From Porticoccaceae bacterium (GTDB taxonomy: Bacteria; Pseudomonadota; Gammaproteobacteria; Pseudomonadales; Porticoccaceae), in NCBI GenBank assembly GCA_023229065.1, contig JALNZZ010000101.1, positions 1 to 7,657 of the forward strand: DNA of 7,657 nt, in the 5' to 3' direction. The notes under the pieces were generated by a model. The model searched no databases. It was not told where the DNA came from and saw only the letters and a program-made list of their open reading frames with translations. Of the stretch, positions 1 through 6,416 are shown piece by piece. A program made the translations under genes and the position numbers. Positions within the stretch are counted from its first letter, which is position 1. Each line of letters begins with the position of its first letter.

Positions 1-56
1 TTAGAGAATACGCTGAGGATAAGGAAAAGATGCAGGGAAAAACACCTATCCCTTAA
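1..56 (+). CDS. possible C-terminal end of a gene cut by the left edge
   Basis: Read from base 3, this frame stays open for 17 codons and ends at a TAA at 54-56. The residues are charged and protein-like (REYAEDKEKMQGKTPIP). This would fit the tail of a plus-strand gene converging on recQ. A stretch this short stays open by chance quite often, and I do not recognise the family. The stop lies inside a 10-bp palindrome, CCCTTAAGGG (50-59). The alternative is that the whole left edge is non-coding. The upstream sequence would decide between them. Confidence 0.22.
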   Translation, partial: REYAEDKEKMQGKTPIP

Positions 57-122
57 GGGCCGCGCGCAATGCAACAGGCACTGCTCGATATTCCTGACTA
101 CTCCCTATCTTACCCGGAGTTG

Positions 123-138
123 GCTAACTCGAGTTAGC
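123..138. repeat. 16-bp perfect palindrome spanning the recQ stop codon
   Basis: GCTAACTCGAGTTAGC reads the same on both strands and contains the TAG stop of recQ (124-126, minus strand). As a result both strands encode Ala-Asn-Ser-Ser-stop here. It has no loop and no T-tract, so it is not a classical intrinsic terminator. It could be a chance palindrome, a protein site, or a mark of the 3' end of the gene. Confidence 0.6.
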
Positions 139-2259
139 TGGCAGCCGTGCTGCGCGAATACACCTCAACACCCCGTAGTCATAACGTCCCTCCAGGGCAT
201 CGAACACCGCCTTTAGCCGCCCTCCCTCCTGCAGCTCTATCATAGCGCCGATACGCTCGATCTCTGCTTCGTCCAGCTCCACCACCTCGGCCAGCGGCAC
301 CTCTCCGCGTGCCACCGCCTCCGCCAAATGACCGTAAACGGTGCTCTCACGTAAACTGCGGTGGGCAGCAATCTGGGCCACTGTCATACCCGCTTTGAAC
401 AATGTCAGGGTTTCCTGCTGGGTTTCGCTGGCGTCGGGCCGGGCGGCACCATCCCGAGGGTAGTCGGCCAGCAGGTCGAGAAAGGTTTCACCATAGGTCT
501 CCAGTTTGTGGCTGCCGATACCGGAGATGGTGGCCATCTCCCAGAGACTGGCAGGGCGGCGCGCCACCAGCTCCATCAAGGTGGCATCGTGGAACACGGC
601 GTATGGAGGCACCCCTTGCTCTTCCGCCAGCTCTCTGCGCTTGCGCCGCAGAGCTTCCCACAGCTCGGCGTCGACACCGGCCATGGCGGCGGCCTGACGG
701 CCCCGGGTGCTGCGCTTCGCCGCCGGCAACTCCTTGCGCAGCCACAGCTGCTCCTTGCCCTGCAATACCGGGCGGGCGCGCTCTGCCAGCCGCAAGCCAC
801 CGTGGCCTTCGGCATCAACGGCCAGCAGGCCGCGGGCGATCAATTGACGAAACAGGCCTCGCCAGGCAGCTACCGACAGCTCGGTGCCAATCCCGAATGT
901 GGAAATACGATCATGGCCAAAGCGACGGATGCGCTCATCGTCCTTGCCCAGCAGTACATCCACCAAATAGTTGACCCCGAAACGCTGCCCGGTGCGATGC
1001 ACACAGGAGAGGGCCTTTTGTGCCGCCACAGTGGCATCCCAGGTCTCCGGCGGGGTGAGGCAGTTGTCGCAGTTGCCGCACGGCTCCGGCTCTGGATCAC
1101 CAAAATAAGTGAGCAGGGCCTGGCGGCGACAGCCGGTCATTTCGCACAGGCCGAGCATGGCGTCGAGTTTATGGCGCTCGATACGCTTGAACTGCTCGTC
1201 GGCCTCGGAGCCCTCCATCATCTGCCGCAAGGTGATCACATCCTGCAGCCCATAGAGCATCCAGGCGTCGGCAGGCAGACCGTCGCGCCCGGCGCGCCCG
1301 GTCTCCTGATAGTACGCCTCGATACTTTTGGGTAAATTGAGGTGGGCGACAAAGCGCACATTGGGCTTATCGATACCCATACCAAAAGCAATGGTGGCAA
1401 CCACAATCACCCCCTCCTCATTGAGAAAGCGGCGCTGATTGGTCTCGCGTTGCTCCTGGCTCAGGCCAGCATGGTATGGCAGGGCATCGAGGCCTTGCGC
1501 TGCCAGCCAGGCGGCAATTTCATCCACCCGCTTGCGGGACAGGCAGTAGACGATACCGGCTTCACCGGGATGCTCGTCGCGGATAAAGCGCAACAGCCGC
1601 TCGCGGCTTCCGCCACTGCCCTCGGCAATGCGGTAGCGGATATTGGGCCGATCAAAGCCACTGATAAATGCCCGCGCCTGGTCCAGATCCAGCCGTCGGC
1701 GGATCTCGCGGCGGGTGGCTTCATCGGCAGTGGCGGTGAGAGCAATGCGCGGCACTGCAGGAAAGCGCTGGTGAAGCACCTCGAGGCGGATGTATTCGGG
1801 ACGGAAGTCGTGCCCCCACTGAGAGACGCAGTGAGCCTCATCAATGGCGAACAAGTTGATCTGAACCCGCTCCAACAGATCCAGCATGGATTCCTGCACC
1901 AGGCGCTCGGGTGCCACGTAGAGCAGGTCCAGCTCGCCCGCCAGCAGACGGCGGATCACCTCGCGGGCCTCTTCGGCACTGAGACTGGAGTTAAGGAAAG
2001 CTGCCGCCACCCCCGCCTGGCGCAGAGCCGCCACTTGATCCTGCATCAAGGCGATAAGAGGGGATACCACGATGCCGGTCCCCGGCAGGGCAATCGCCGG
2101 CACCTGGTAGCACAGGGACTTACCGCCGCCGGTGGGCATCAGTACCAGAGCATCGCCACCAGCCATAAGGGTATCGATCACCTGGTCCTGGGGCGGACGG
2201 AAAGCGGGATAGCCGAAAACGGAGTGAAGAATAGAGAGGGGTTGCGTCATCCGTGACAT
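124..2259 (-). CDS. recQ: ATP-dependent DNA helicase RecQ
   Basis: This is a superfamily 2, 3'-to-5' DNA helicase used in recombination and in repair of stalled or broken forks, acting in the cytoplasm on the nucleoid. From the chosen ATG the protein has 711 residues. Visible in order are: Walker A TGGGKS (43-48), the DEAH box with Cys (140-144), ALTATA (173-178), QETGRAGRDG (318-327), the zinc-binding subdomain with Cys 377, 394, 397 and 400, the winged-helix RQC region (about 405-510), an HRDC domain (about 528-600), and an extra C-terminal helix-turn-helix-like segment (about 612-700) that E. coli RecQ (609 residues) lacks. All key residues are intact. The frame stays open upstream to an ATG at 2352, but that N-terminal extension looks non-coding and homology begins at about residue 5. 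I chose ATG 2259, which has a weak AGG four bases upstream; ATG 2250 is also possible. It lies downstream of the GGDEF gene in the same direction, after a 178-bp gap, so an independent promoter is likely. Confidence 0.95.
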   Translation of the reverse strand: MSRMTQPLSILHSVFGYPAFRPPQDQVIDTLMAGGDALVLMPTGGGKSLCYQVPAIALPGTGIVVSPLIALMQDQVAALRQAGVAAAFLNSSLSAEEAREVIRRLLAGELDLLYVAPERLVQESMLDLLERVQINLFAIDEAHCVSQWGHDFRPEYIRLEVLHQRFPAVPRIALTATADEATRREIRRRLDLDQARAFISGFDRPNIRYRIAEGSGGSRERLLRFIRDEHPGEAGIVYCLSRKRVDEIAAWLAAQGLDALPYHAGLSQEQRETNQRRFLNEEGVIVVATIAFGMGIDKPNVRFVAHLNLPKSIEAYYQETGRAGRDGLPADAWMLYGLQDVITLRQMMEGSEADEQFKRIERHKLDAMLGLCEMTGCRRQALLTYFGDPEPEPCGNCDNCLTPPETWDATVAAQKALSCVHRTGQRFGVNYLVDVLLGKDDERIRRFGHDRISTFGIGTELSVAAWRGLFRQLIARGLLAVDAEGHGGLRLAERARPVLQGKEQLWLRKELPAAKRSTRGRQAAAMAGVDAELWEALRRKRRELAEEQGVPPYAVFHDATLMELVARRPASLWEMATISGIGSHKLETYGETFLDLLADYPRDGAARPDASETQQETLTLFKAGMTVAQIAAHRSLRESTVYGHLAEAVARGEVPLAEVVELDEAEIERIGAMIELQEGGRLKAVFDALEGRYDYGVLRCIRAARLPANSS

Positions 2260-2323
2260 TGTACCTGTTCTCGTGGAGAGCCGTTGGCCGACTGTTAGCG
2301 CCGCCGCGCAGCTATGGCTTGCA

Positions 2324-2352
2324 AACATACCGTTTTTTTGCGGCGCGGCCAA
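2324..2352 (-). promoter_or_regulatory. candidate sigma-70 promoter for recQ
   Basis: On the minus strand TTGGCC (2352-2347) and TATGTT (2329-2324) are separated by 17 bases. Each matches four of six positions of the -35 and -10 consensus. The spacer contains a run of seven A. Transcription would start near 2317, giving a leader of about 58 bases before the ATG at 2259. This agrees with the choice of that start and with the gap to the upstream gene. Matches this weak arise by chance. Confidence 0.25.
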
Positions 2353-2374
2353 GAGCCTGATGCTTCTCTACTTC

Positions 2375-2388
2375 CACTGCGTGCAGTG
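2375..2388. repeat. short inverted repeat between the GGDEF gene and recQ
   Basis: CACTGC and GCAGTG form six-base perfect arms around a two-base centre, 49 bases past the stop of the GGDEF gene and just upstream of the candidate recQ promoter. There is no T-tract, so it is more like an operator than a terminator. No regulator can be named from it. Confidence 0.3.
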
Positions 2389-2437
2389 ACAGCTTGCGGA
2401 CCGCCGGGTTAAAGCCCGTTTGCCATCAGCACTGCTG

Positions 2438-4414
2438 TCAAGCGATAGAAGTGGGCTGATCCTCATACACCTTGTAGTGGTTGGACCCCTTTGCCTTGGC
2501 TTGGTAAAGCGCTTGGTCCGCCTGGCGCAACAACTGATCGCCATCGCAAGGGCTGGCGGCATCCAGATAAGCGACTCCCATGCTCGCGGTGACCCGCACC
2601 GTCCCTTCCGCCAGGTGGATAGGCTGGCGCACGATATCCAGTACCCGGTCAAATGGCGCTGGCCCCTCCGGGTTACACAGCAGCAGTACAAACTCATCGC
2701 CGCCCAGCCTTGCCACGGTGTCCTCCGCCCGCAACCAGCCCTTGAGACGGTGGGCTATCTCCACCAACAGTCTGTCCCCAGTCTGGTGACCGTAGCGGTC
2801 ATTGACCGGCTTAAAGCCGTCCAGGTCCATCATGCATACCGCCAGGGTCTGTCCCGTACGTCGCGCCAGAGCAACTGCTTGCTGCAGACGGTCGCCCAAC
2901 AGTCGGCGATTGGGAATATCCGTGAGGGCATCGTAGTGAGCAATGCGCTGCAGCTCCTCCTCATGGGCTTTGATTCCACTGATGTCAGTGAAATTAGCCA
3001 CGTAATACTGCACCTCACCATTGTCATCCGTCACCGCGGCAATAGACAGCAGGAGCGGAACCACTTCGCCGGACTTGCGGCGATCCCATATTTCTCCGCG
3101 CCAGAAACCGTCGGTTCTCAAGCGCCGGTCGAGATCATCATAAAAGGTCGAATCATGATACCCCGACTGCAGCAATCCAGGCGTCGCTCCCTTGACCTCC
3201 TGAGCCGTATAGCCGGTGATGCCCGTGAAGGCGCGGTTGACATCGATGATGATGCGACGGGCATCGGTGATCATGATGCCCTCCTGACTGGCGTCGAAGA
3301 CCTGAGCAGCCAGGCGAATCCGCTCACGGCTTTGGTGTAGCTCGGTGATGTCCTTGATATAGCCGTGCCAGATCACACTGCCGTCCTCATGGCGTGCTGG
3401 CGTAGCGCTGCCTTCAACCCACAGCTCGCCGAGCTGCGGATGTCTGACCCGATACACCTCATGCCACGTCGTCAACTCTTGCCCCGAGCGAGCAATGGAG
3501 TTAGCGACTCTTTCCGCATCACTGGGGTGGAGGCTGGCAAAAGCCGCCTTGGCGTCCACGGCCGCTTGCTCGGGGGTACAACCGTAAATATCCACCAAGC
3601 CTGGGCTGGCAAAGGGAAAGTGAGCAAAACCATCGGGGCAGAGACGGTATTGGTACAGCGCTCCCGGCATATTGCGGGACAGCTCCTCGAAGCGATGCAG
3701 CAGGGCATTGCGCTCGCGCGCGGCCTCGTAGCGCTCGGTGACATCCACATGGGTGCCAAACATCCACCGCGGCTTGCCATCCGCCGTGCGGGAAAACACC
3801 TGCCCTCTGTCGCGCACCCAGATCCAGTGGCCTTCCTTGTGGCGCATGCGCAGTTCGACATCGTACATTTCGTCTTCGCCACGCAGATGCCGCTGTAGGG
3901 CAGCATGAGTCAGCGGCAGGTCATCGGGGTGAACCAGTATATTCCAGATCTCACTGAACACAGGCTCCAGTTCAGCCAGGTCATAGCCCAGCATCTCGGC
4001 CCAACGGCGATTGAAGACGACTTCATCCGTCTGCACGTTCCATTCCCAGGTGCCGGTCCGTGTGCTGTCGAGAATCCCTTGTAAACGATCGCCCAGTCTT
4101 CGCGCAGCTTTGCGGGAAGCCCGCAGCCGTCGGTTGCCCACCATCAGAGCGGCAATCAGGGCAATACTAGTAGCAGCGAGCACTCCAACCGCAATCACCG
4201 CTGGGATGCTAAAGCCATGGAGCCCGGCAACTGGCGCCACCGGGCTGGACTCCAGTACAGCGATCTGGCCAGAGCTCAGGGCACCCTCCGCCGCGCAACT
4301 CCCCGCCACGGCAAGAGTCAGCAAGAATGTCACGCAAGCGCGGAGCAAGTCTCTCCACAGCCCTTTGCCCTGGTGCTCTCCCGCCTGACGGTCCACCCAA
4401 CCGTATGCTGCCAA
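2438..4414 (-). CDS. membrane-anchored PAS-PAS-PAS-GGDEF diguanylate cyclase
   Basis: Predicted to make c-di-GMP from two GTP at the inner membrane. With the TTG start the protein has 658 residues: a first hydrophobic segment or signal-anchor (about 23-42), a very short periplasmic stretch, a second membrane helix (about 70-92), three PAS domains (about 112-228, 242-358 and 365-480; the first two of the PAS_3 type, with HPDD or HPSD and a final W.G...D.T motif), and a GGDEF domain (about 487-652). The catalytic GGDEF (571-575) is intact, and RAED (562-565) sits exactly five residues before it, the usual position of the inhibitory I-site. There is no EAL domain after it. The frame is open up to an ATG at 4513, but I prefer TTG 4414 because GGAGG lies five bases before it, while the ATG lacks a well-placed site and adds 33 featureless residues. 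A TTG at 4348 directly before the hydrophobic core is a further option. What the PAS domains sense is unknown. Confidence 0.9.
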   Translation of the reverse strand: MAAYGWVDRQAGEHQGKGLWRDLLRACVTFLLTLAVAGSCAAEGALSSGQIAVLESSPVAPVAGLHGFSIPAVIAVGVLAATSIALIAALMVGNRRLRASRKAARRLGDRLQGILDSTRTGTWEWNVQTDEVVFNRRWAEMLGYDLAELEPVFSEIWNILVHPDDLPLTHAALQRHLRGEDEMYDVELRMRHKEGHWIWVRDRGQVFSRTADGKPRWMFGTHVDVTERYEAARERNALLHRFEELSRNMPGALYQYRLCPDGFAHFPFASPGLVDIYGCTPEQAAVDAKAAFASLHPSDAERVANSIARSGQELTTWHEVYRVRHPQLGELWVEGSATPARHEDGSVIWHGYIKDITELHQSRERIRLAAQVFDASQEGIMITDARRIIIDVNRAFTGITGYTAQEVKGATPGLLQSGYHDSTFYDDLDRRLRTDGFWRGEIWDRRKSGEVVPLLLSIAAVTDDNGEVQYYVANFTDISGIKAHEEELQRIAHYDALTDIPNRRLLGDRLQQAVALARRTGQTLAVCMMDLDGFKPVNDRYGHQTGDRLLVEIAHRLKGWLRAEDTVARLGGDEFVLLLCNPEGPAPFDRVLDIVRQPIHLAEGTVRVTASMGVAYLDAASPCDGDQLLRQADQALYQAKAKGSNHYKVYEDQPTSIA

Positions 4415-4419
4415 GCTCA

Positions 4420-4424
4420 CCTCC
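4420..4424 (-). promoter_or_regulatory. strong ribosome binding site deciding the GGDEF start
   Basis: GGAGG on the minus strand, five bases before TTG 4414. It is the only near-consensus Shine-Dalgarno upstream of the hydrophobic N-terminus. The in-frame GTG at 4420 overlaps it and so cannot use it. Confidence 0.5.
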
Positions 4425-4571
4425 GAGCTTTTACCGAAGTCGGCGCAGGAAAGTATGGAAGAACCGGCCCATCCTGCGGTAACACCATTTCCATTCGACG
4501 CCACTGACAACATGGAGCTGGACTCGCTCCAACCACAGCGCCAGACAAGCGAAATAAAGTGGTTCCATCTA

Positions 4572-4594
4572 CGATAACATCGCGATAACGATGT
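4572..4594. repeat. operator-like tandem and inverted repeat
   Basis: CGATAAC occurs at 4572-4578 and again at 4583-4589, so the copies start 11 bases apart, about one helical turn. Overlapping them, ACATCG (4577-4582) and CGATGT (4589-4594) form perfect six-base inverted arms around six bases. The combination suggests a binding site for a dimeric regulator. It could act on the cyclase, the lipoprotein or both. The regulator is unknown. Confidence 0.35.
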
Positions 4595-4675
4595 CGACCC
4601 ATTCCAATAGGCGCTATAGTGCCCTTAAATTGATACAGTATGTCACATTGAGACCGTTTTTCAGATTAGCGTCGG

Positions 4676-4681
4676 TATAAT
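4676..4681 (+). promoter_or_regulatory. candidate -10 element for the lipoprotein gene
   Basis: A perfect TATAAT lies 79 bases before the ATG at 4761. No good -35 stands at 16-18 bases: the nearest decent hexamer, TTGAGA at 4648-4653, is 22 bases away. The promoter may therefore need an activator or be weak. Transcription would start near 4688. Confidence 0.35.
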
Positions 4682-4760
4682 CCGCTAGGCGCGCAGCAAC
4701 CCGGTGCTTATCCAGCTGCTGAGCTGCGTTCCGGCACCCCAACCAGACAAGAGATATCCC

Positions 4761-5456
4761 ATGACAACAAAGAACACTCTGTTGTGGCTGCCCCTGGCGG
4801 TCCTGCTCGGTGCCTGTGGCGACAACAGTGGCAGCGCAGCTTCGCTATCAGTGATGCATAGCGCCTCCTGCATTGCTGATTATGCCCAGCGCGCTTGTGA
4901 TCTGCTCACCCCAGAACTCGTGGCAGGTGTCTATGTTGATTTGCCGGATGACGTCAACAGCGAGGAAACAGCTGCCACGCGCAGCTGCCAACACAGCTGG
5001 CCTGGAGAGCGGACCCAGCTACTCAAGGCGGGAAACATCGAGATGGAAGTGCCGCTGCGCAATCGGGTCGGCATCAGCTGGATTGAAAAGAAAAAAGATG
5101 CCGAGAGTGCCGAAGCGTGGTTTCGCCATGTCTACCGCACCCTTAGCGCAGAAGAAAAGGCCGCAACCCTGGCCGCTCTCGACAAGGAACTGGAGAAACA
5201 GACCGCAGGCTTATCGGAGGTTCAGAAGGAGCTGGCCGGCAGTTTCGGTCGCGACCTTATCAACGCCAACCGCTATGAAACCATCGAAGGAGTGGGAACG
5301 GCCGCCGCCTGGGATGCGAATCCCCTGAGTCCCACCTTGAAAGTTCTCAGCGGTGACACCGAGTTCGGCATTGAGGCAGATATCAGCGCCGACAGCAGTG
5401 TCAACCGCGACCTCGCCATCGCCTTGGCCAGGGCCGTGATAGCAGCCTGTCCCTGA
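4761..5456 (+). CDS. putative outer-membrane lipoprotein of unknown function
   Basis: A 231-residue protein I do not recognise. The N-terminus is a typical lipoprotein signal: Lys 4, a hydrophobic core, then lipobox LGAC with the lipidated Cys at 19. The next residue is Gly, not Asp, so nothing retains it in the inner membrane and transport to the outer membrane is likely. The mature part has four more cysteines (37, 46, 76, 230) that could form two disulfides in the periplasm. It also has a charged helical, possibly coiled-coil stretch (about 126-162) and a C-terminal alpha/beta segment (about 178-229). The CDLLTPELVAGV element followed by a later Cys resembles small ligand-binding lipoproteins of the DUF3558 kind, but that is only an impression. 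The frame is open to an ATG at 4704. I chose ATG 4761 because the lipobox then sits at the normal distance. It ends in tandem stops, TGATGA. It is divergent from the cyclase and 86 bp upstream of the kinase gene. Confidence 0.85.
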   Translation: MTTKNTLLWLPLAVLLGACGDNSGSAASLSVMHSASCIADYAQRACDLLTPELVAGVYVDLPDDVNSEETAATRSCQHSWPGERTQLLKAGNIEMEVPLRNRVGISWIEKKKDAESAEAWFRHVYRTLSAEEKAATLAALDKELEKQTAGLSEVQKELAGSFGRDLINANRYETIEGVGTAAAWDANPLSPTLKVLSGDTEFGIEADISADSSVNRDLAIALARAVIAACP

Positions 5457-5484
5457 TGAGAAAACAGATATAGGTGTATACGGG

Positions 5485-5507
5485 AAAAAAGGGAGCTCAC
5501 CACTCCC
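5485..5507 (-). terminator. possible intrinsic terminator in antisense orientation
   Basis: Read on the minus strand, GGGAG, a seven-base loop, CTCCC and then six T form a small intrinsic-terminator shape (arms 5507-5503 and 5495-5491, T-run 5490-5485). No minus-strand gene ends here. If real, it would stop antisense transcripts running from dbpA across the kinase gene. The stem has only five base pairs, so it may be chance. On the plus strand there is no T-run, so it does not terminate the lipoprotein gene. Confidence 0.3.
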
Positions 5508-5542
5508 CCAACCGTCAAACCACCGCAAGAGACAGCTCCACC

Positions 5543-6397
5543 ATGAAAGTACCCAAACGATTACAACCCCTGGTGGACGACGGTCTGATCGACGAGGTTC
5601 TCCGCCCGCTGATGAGTGGCAAGGAAGCCGCAGTTTACGTGGTCCGTTGTGGTGATCGGATTCGCTGCGCCAAAGTCTACAAGGAAGCCGACAAGCGGAG
5701 CTTCCGCCAAGCGGTGCAATACCAGGAAGGCCGCAAGGTGCGCAACAGCCGCCGCGCACGGGCGATGGAAAAAGGCACCCGCTACGGTCGCCAGCAGCAG
5801 GAGGAGACCTGGCACAACGCCGAGGTAGCGGCCCTTTACCGACTTGCCGCCGCAGGGGTGCGAGTGCCCGAGCCCTACGGCTGTGTCGACGGTGTCCTGC
5901 TGATGGAGCTAATCACCGATGGCTACGGCGATGTTGCACCGCGACTCGGCGAAGTCTCCATGTCCCGGGAACAGGCTCTGGAAGACCATGCCCTGATGAT
6001 GCACTTCGTAGTCCTGATGCTGTGCGCTGGCCTGGTGCACGGCGATCTGTCGGAATTCAATGTGCTGGTGGACGAGTACGGGCCTGTCATCATCGACCTG
6101 CCCCAGGCGGTGGACGCCGCCGCCAACCTCCATGCCCGCGCCATGCTGACCCGCGATGTAAACAACATGACCCGCTACTACGGCCAGTTTGCCCCCGAAT
6201 TGCTCACTACCCGTTATGCTGAGGAAATCTGGTCACTCTACGAGGGCGGCGACCTGCACCCTGACGTAGCGCTGTCCGGATACTTCGAGGACGACGGAAA
6301 AGAGGCGGACATCGACGCCGTGATGGTGGCCATTCGCGAAGCCCTGGCCGAGGAAGCCATTCGCCAGCAGGGGCGGCGCGATGCGGAGGAGAGCTAG
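5543..6397 (+). CDS. bacterial RIO-family serine protein kinase
   Basis: An atypical protein kinase of 284 residues with the full RIO signature. It has the nucleotide-binding SGKEAAVY (25-32), catalytic Lys in RCAKVYK (Lys 44), the catalytic loop HGDLSEFN (166-173, with Asp 168 and Asn 173), and the metal-binding IIDLPQAVD (Asp 185). As in RIO proteins generally, the loop carries HGDLSE in place of the HRD motif of classical kinases, and no activation or substrate-binding lobe follows. An Arg/Lys-rich segment (about 62-84) fits the flexible loop next to the ATP site and could contact RNA. The frame extends to an ATG at 5474. I chose ATG 5543 because bacterial relatives begin MK.PKR and the preceding residues look like leader sequence. 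The site before it is weak (AAGAGA, about 10 bases). Its substrates in bacteria are not established; archaeal and eukaryotic relatives act in 40S/30S maturation. It converges on dbpA. Confidence 0.92.
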   Translation: MKVPKRLQPLVDDGLIDEVLRPLMSGKEAAVYVVRCGDRIRCAKVYKEADKRSFRQAVQYQEGRKVRNSRRARAMEKGTRYGRQQQEETWHNAEVAALYRLAAAGVRVPEPYGCVDGVLLMELITDGYGDVAPRLGEVSMSREQALEDHALMMHFVVLMLCAGLVHGDLSEFNVLVDEYGPVIIDLPQAVDAAANLHARAMLTRDVNNMTRYYGQFAPELLTTRYAEEIWSLYEGGDLHPDVALSGYFEDDGKEADIDAVMVAIREALAEEAIRQQGRRDAEES

Positions 6398-6416
6398 TGT
6401 CTGCAAACAGACCTAG
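6394..6416. terminator. shared hairpin at the convergent kinase/dbpA ends
   Basis: The 15 bp between the two stop codons contain GTCTG-CAAA-CAGAC (6399-6412), a perfect five-base stem with a four-base loop. It is flanked by CTAG on each side (6394-6397 and 6413-6416). These also pair across one bulged T, giving a nine-base-pair stem that includes both TAG stops. A hairpin forms in the transcript of either strand, which fits a bidirectional 3' end. There is no T-tract, so if it terminates it would do so weakly, or it may mainly protect 3' ends. Confidence 0.5.

Larger units (their letters stand above)
4415..4760. other. divergent intergenic region between cyclase and lipoprotein
   Basis: A 346-bp stretch between two genes transcribed away from each other. 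If the cyclase begins at ATG 4513 the gap is 247 bp. It is visibly more AT-rich around 4540-4680 than its flanks, as expected for a promoter region. It holds an 11-bp tandem repeat (4572-4593), a perfect TATAAT on the plus strand (4676-4681) and a small palindrome, ATACAGTAT (4633-4641). I see no clear minus-strand promoter and no convincing small gene or RNA. Confidence 0.6.

Noticed and set aside
361..2256. Two long plus-strand open frames (361-1335 and 1342-2256) opposite recQ
   Set aside because: They lie wholly antisense to a clearly recognisable RecQ, carry no motif I know and have an odd His/Gln-rich composition typical of antisense frames in GC-rich DNA.
2298..2346. GC-rich inverted arms (GCGCCGC and GCGGCGC) in the recQ leader as a regulatory hairpin
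   Set aside because: The loop would be about 35 bases and several alternative pairings of the same GC-rich repeats are equally good, so no specific structure can be supported.
2260..2437. Remnant of an EAL domain or another gene after the GGDEF stop
   Set aside because: None of the frames I read in this gap gives EAL-like motifs; it is short and better explained as a promoter and leader region for recQ.
2436..2441. Perfect TTGACA on the minus strand at the end of the GGDEF gene as a -35 box for recQ
   Set aside because: It overlaps the stop codon and no acceptable -10 hexamer stands 16-18 bases downstream; the nearest AT-rich match is about 21 bases away.
2420..3898. Plus-strand open frames of 306 and 177 codons opposite the GGDEF gene
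   Set aside because: The minus strand encodes intact PAS and GGDEF domains over the same bases; the plus-strand frames show no family features.
4633..4641. ATACAGTAT as half of a LexA-type SOS box
   Set aside because: The CTG and CAG triplets are not placed ten bases apart as the SOS consensus requires, and neither neighbouring gene is a typical SOS gene.
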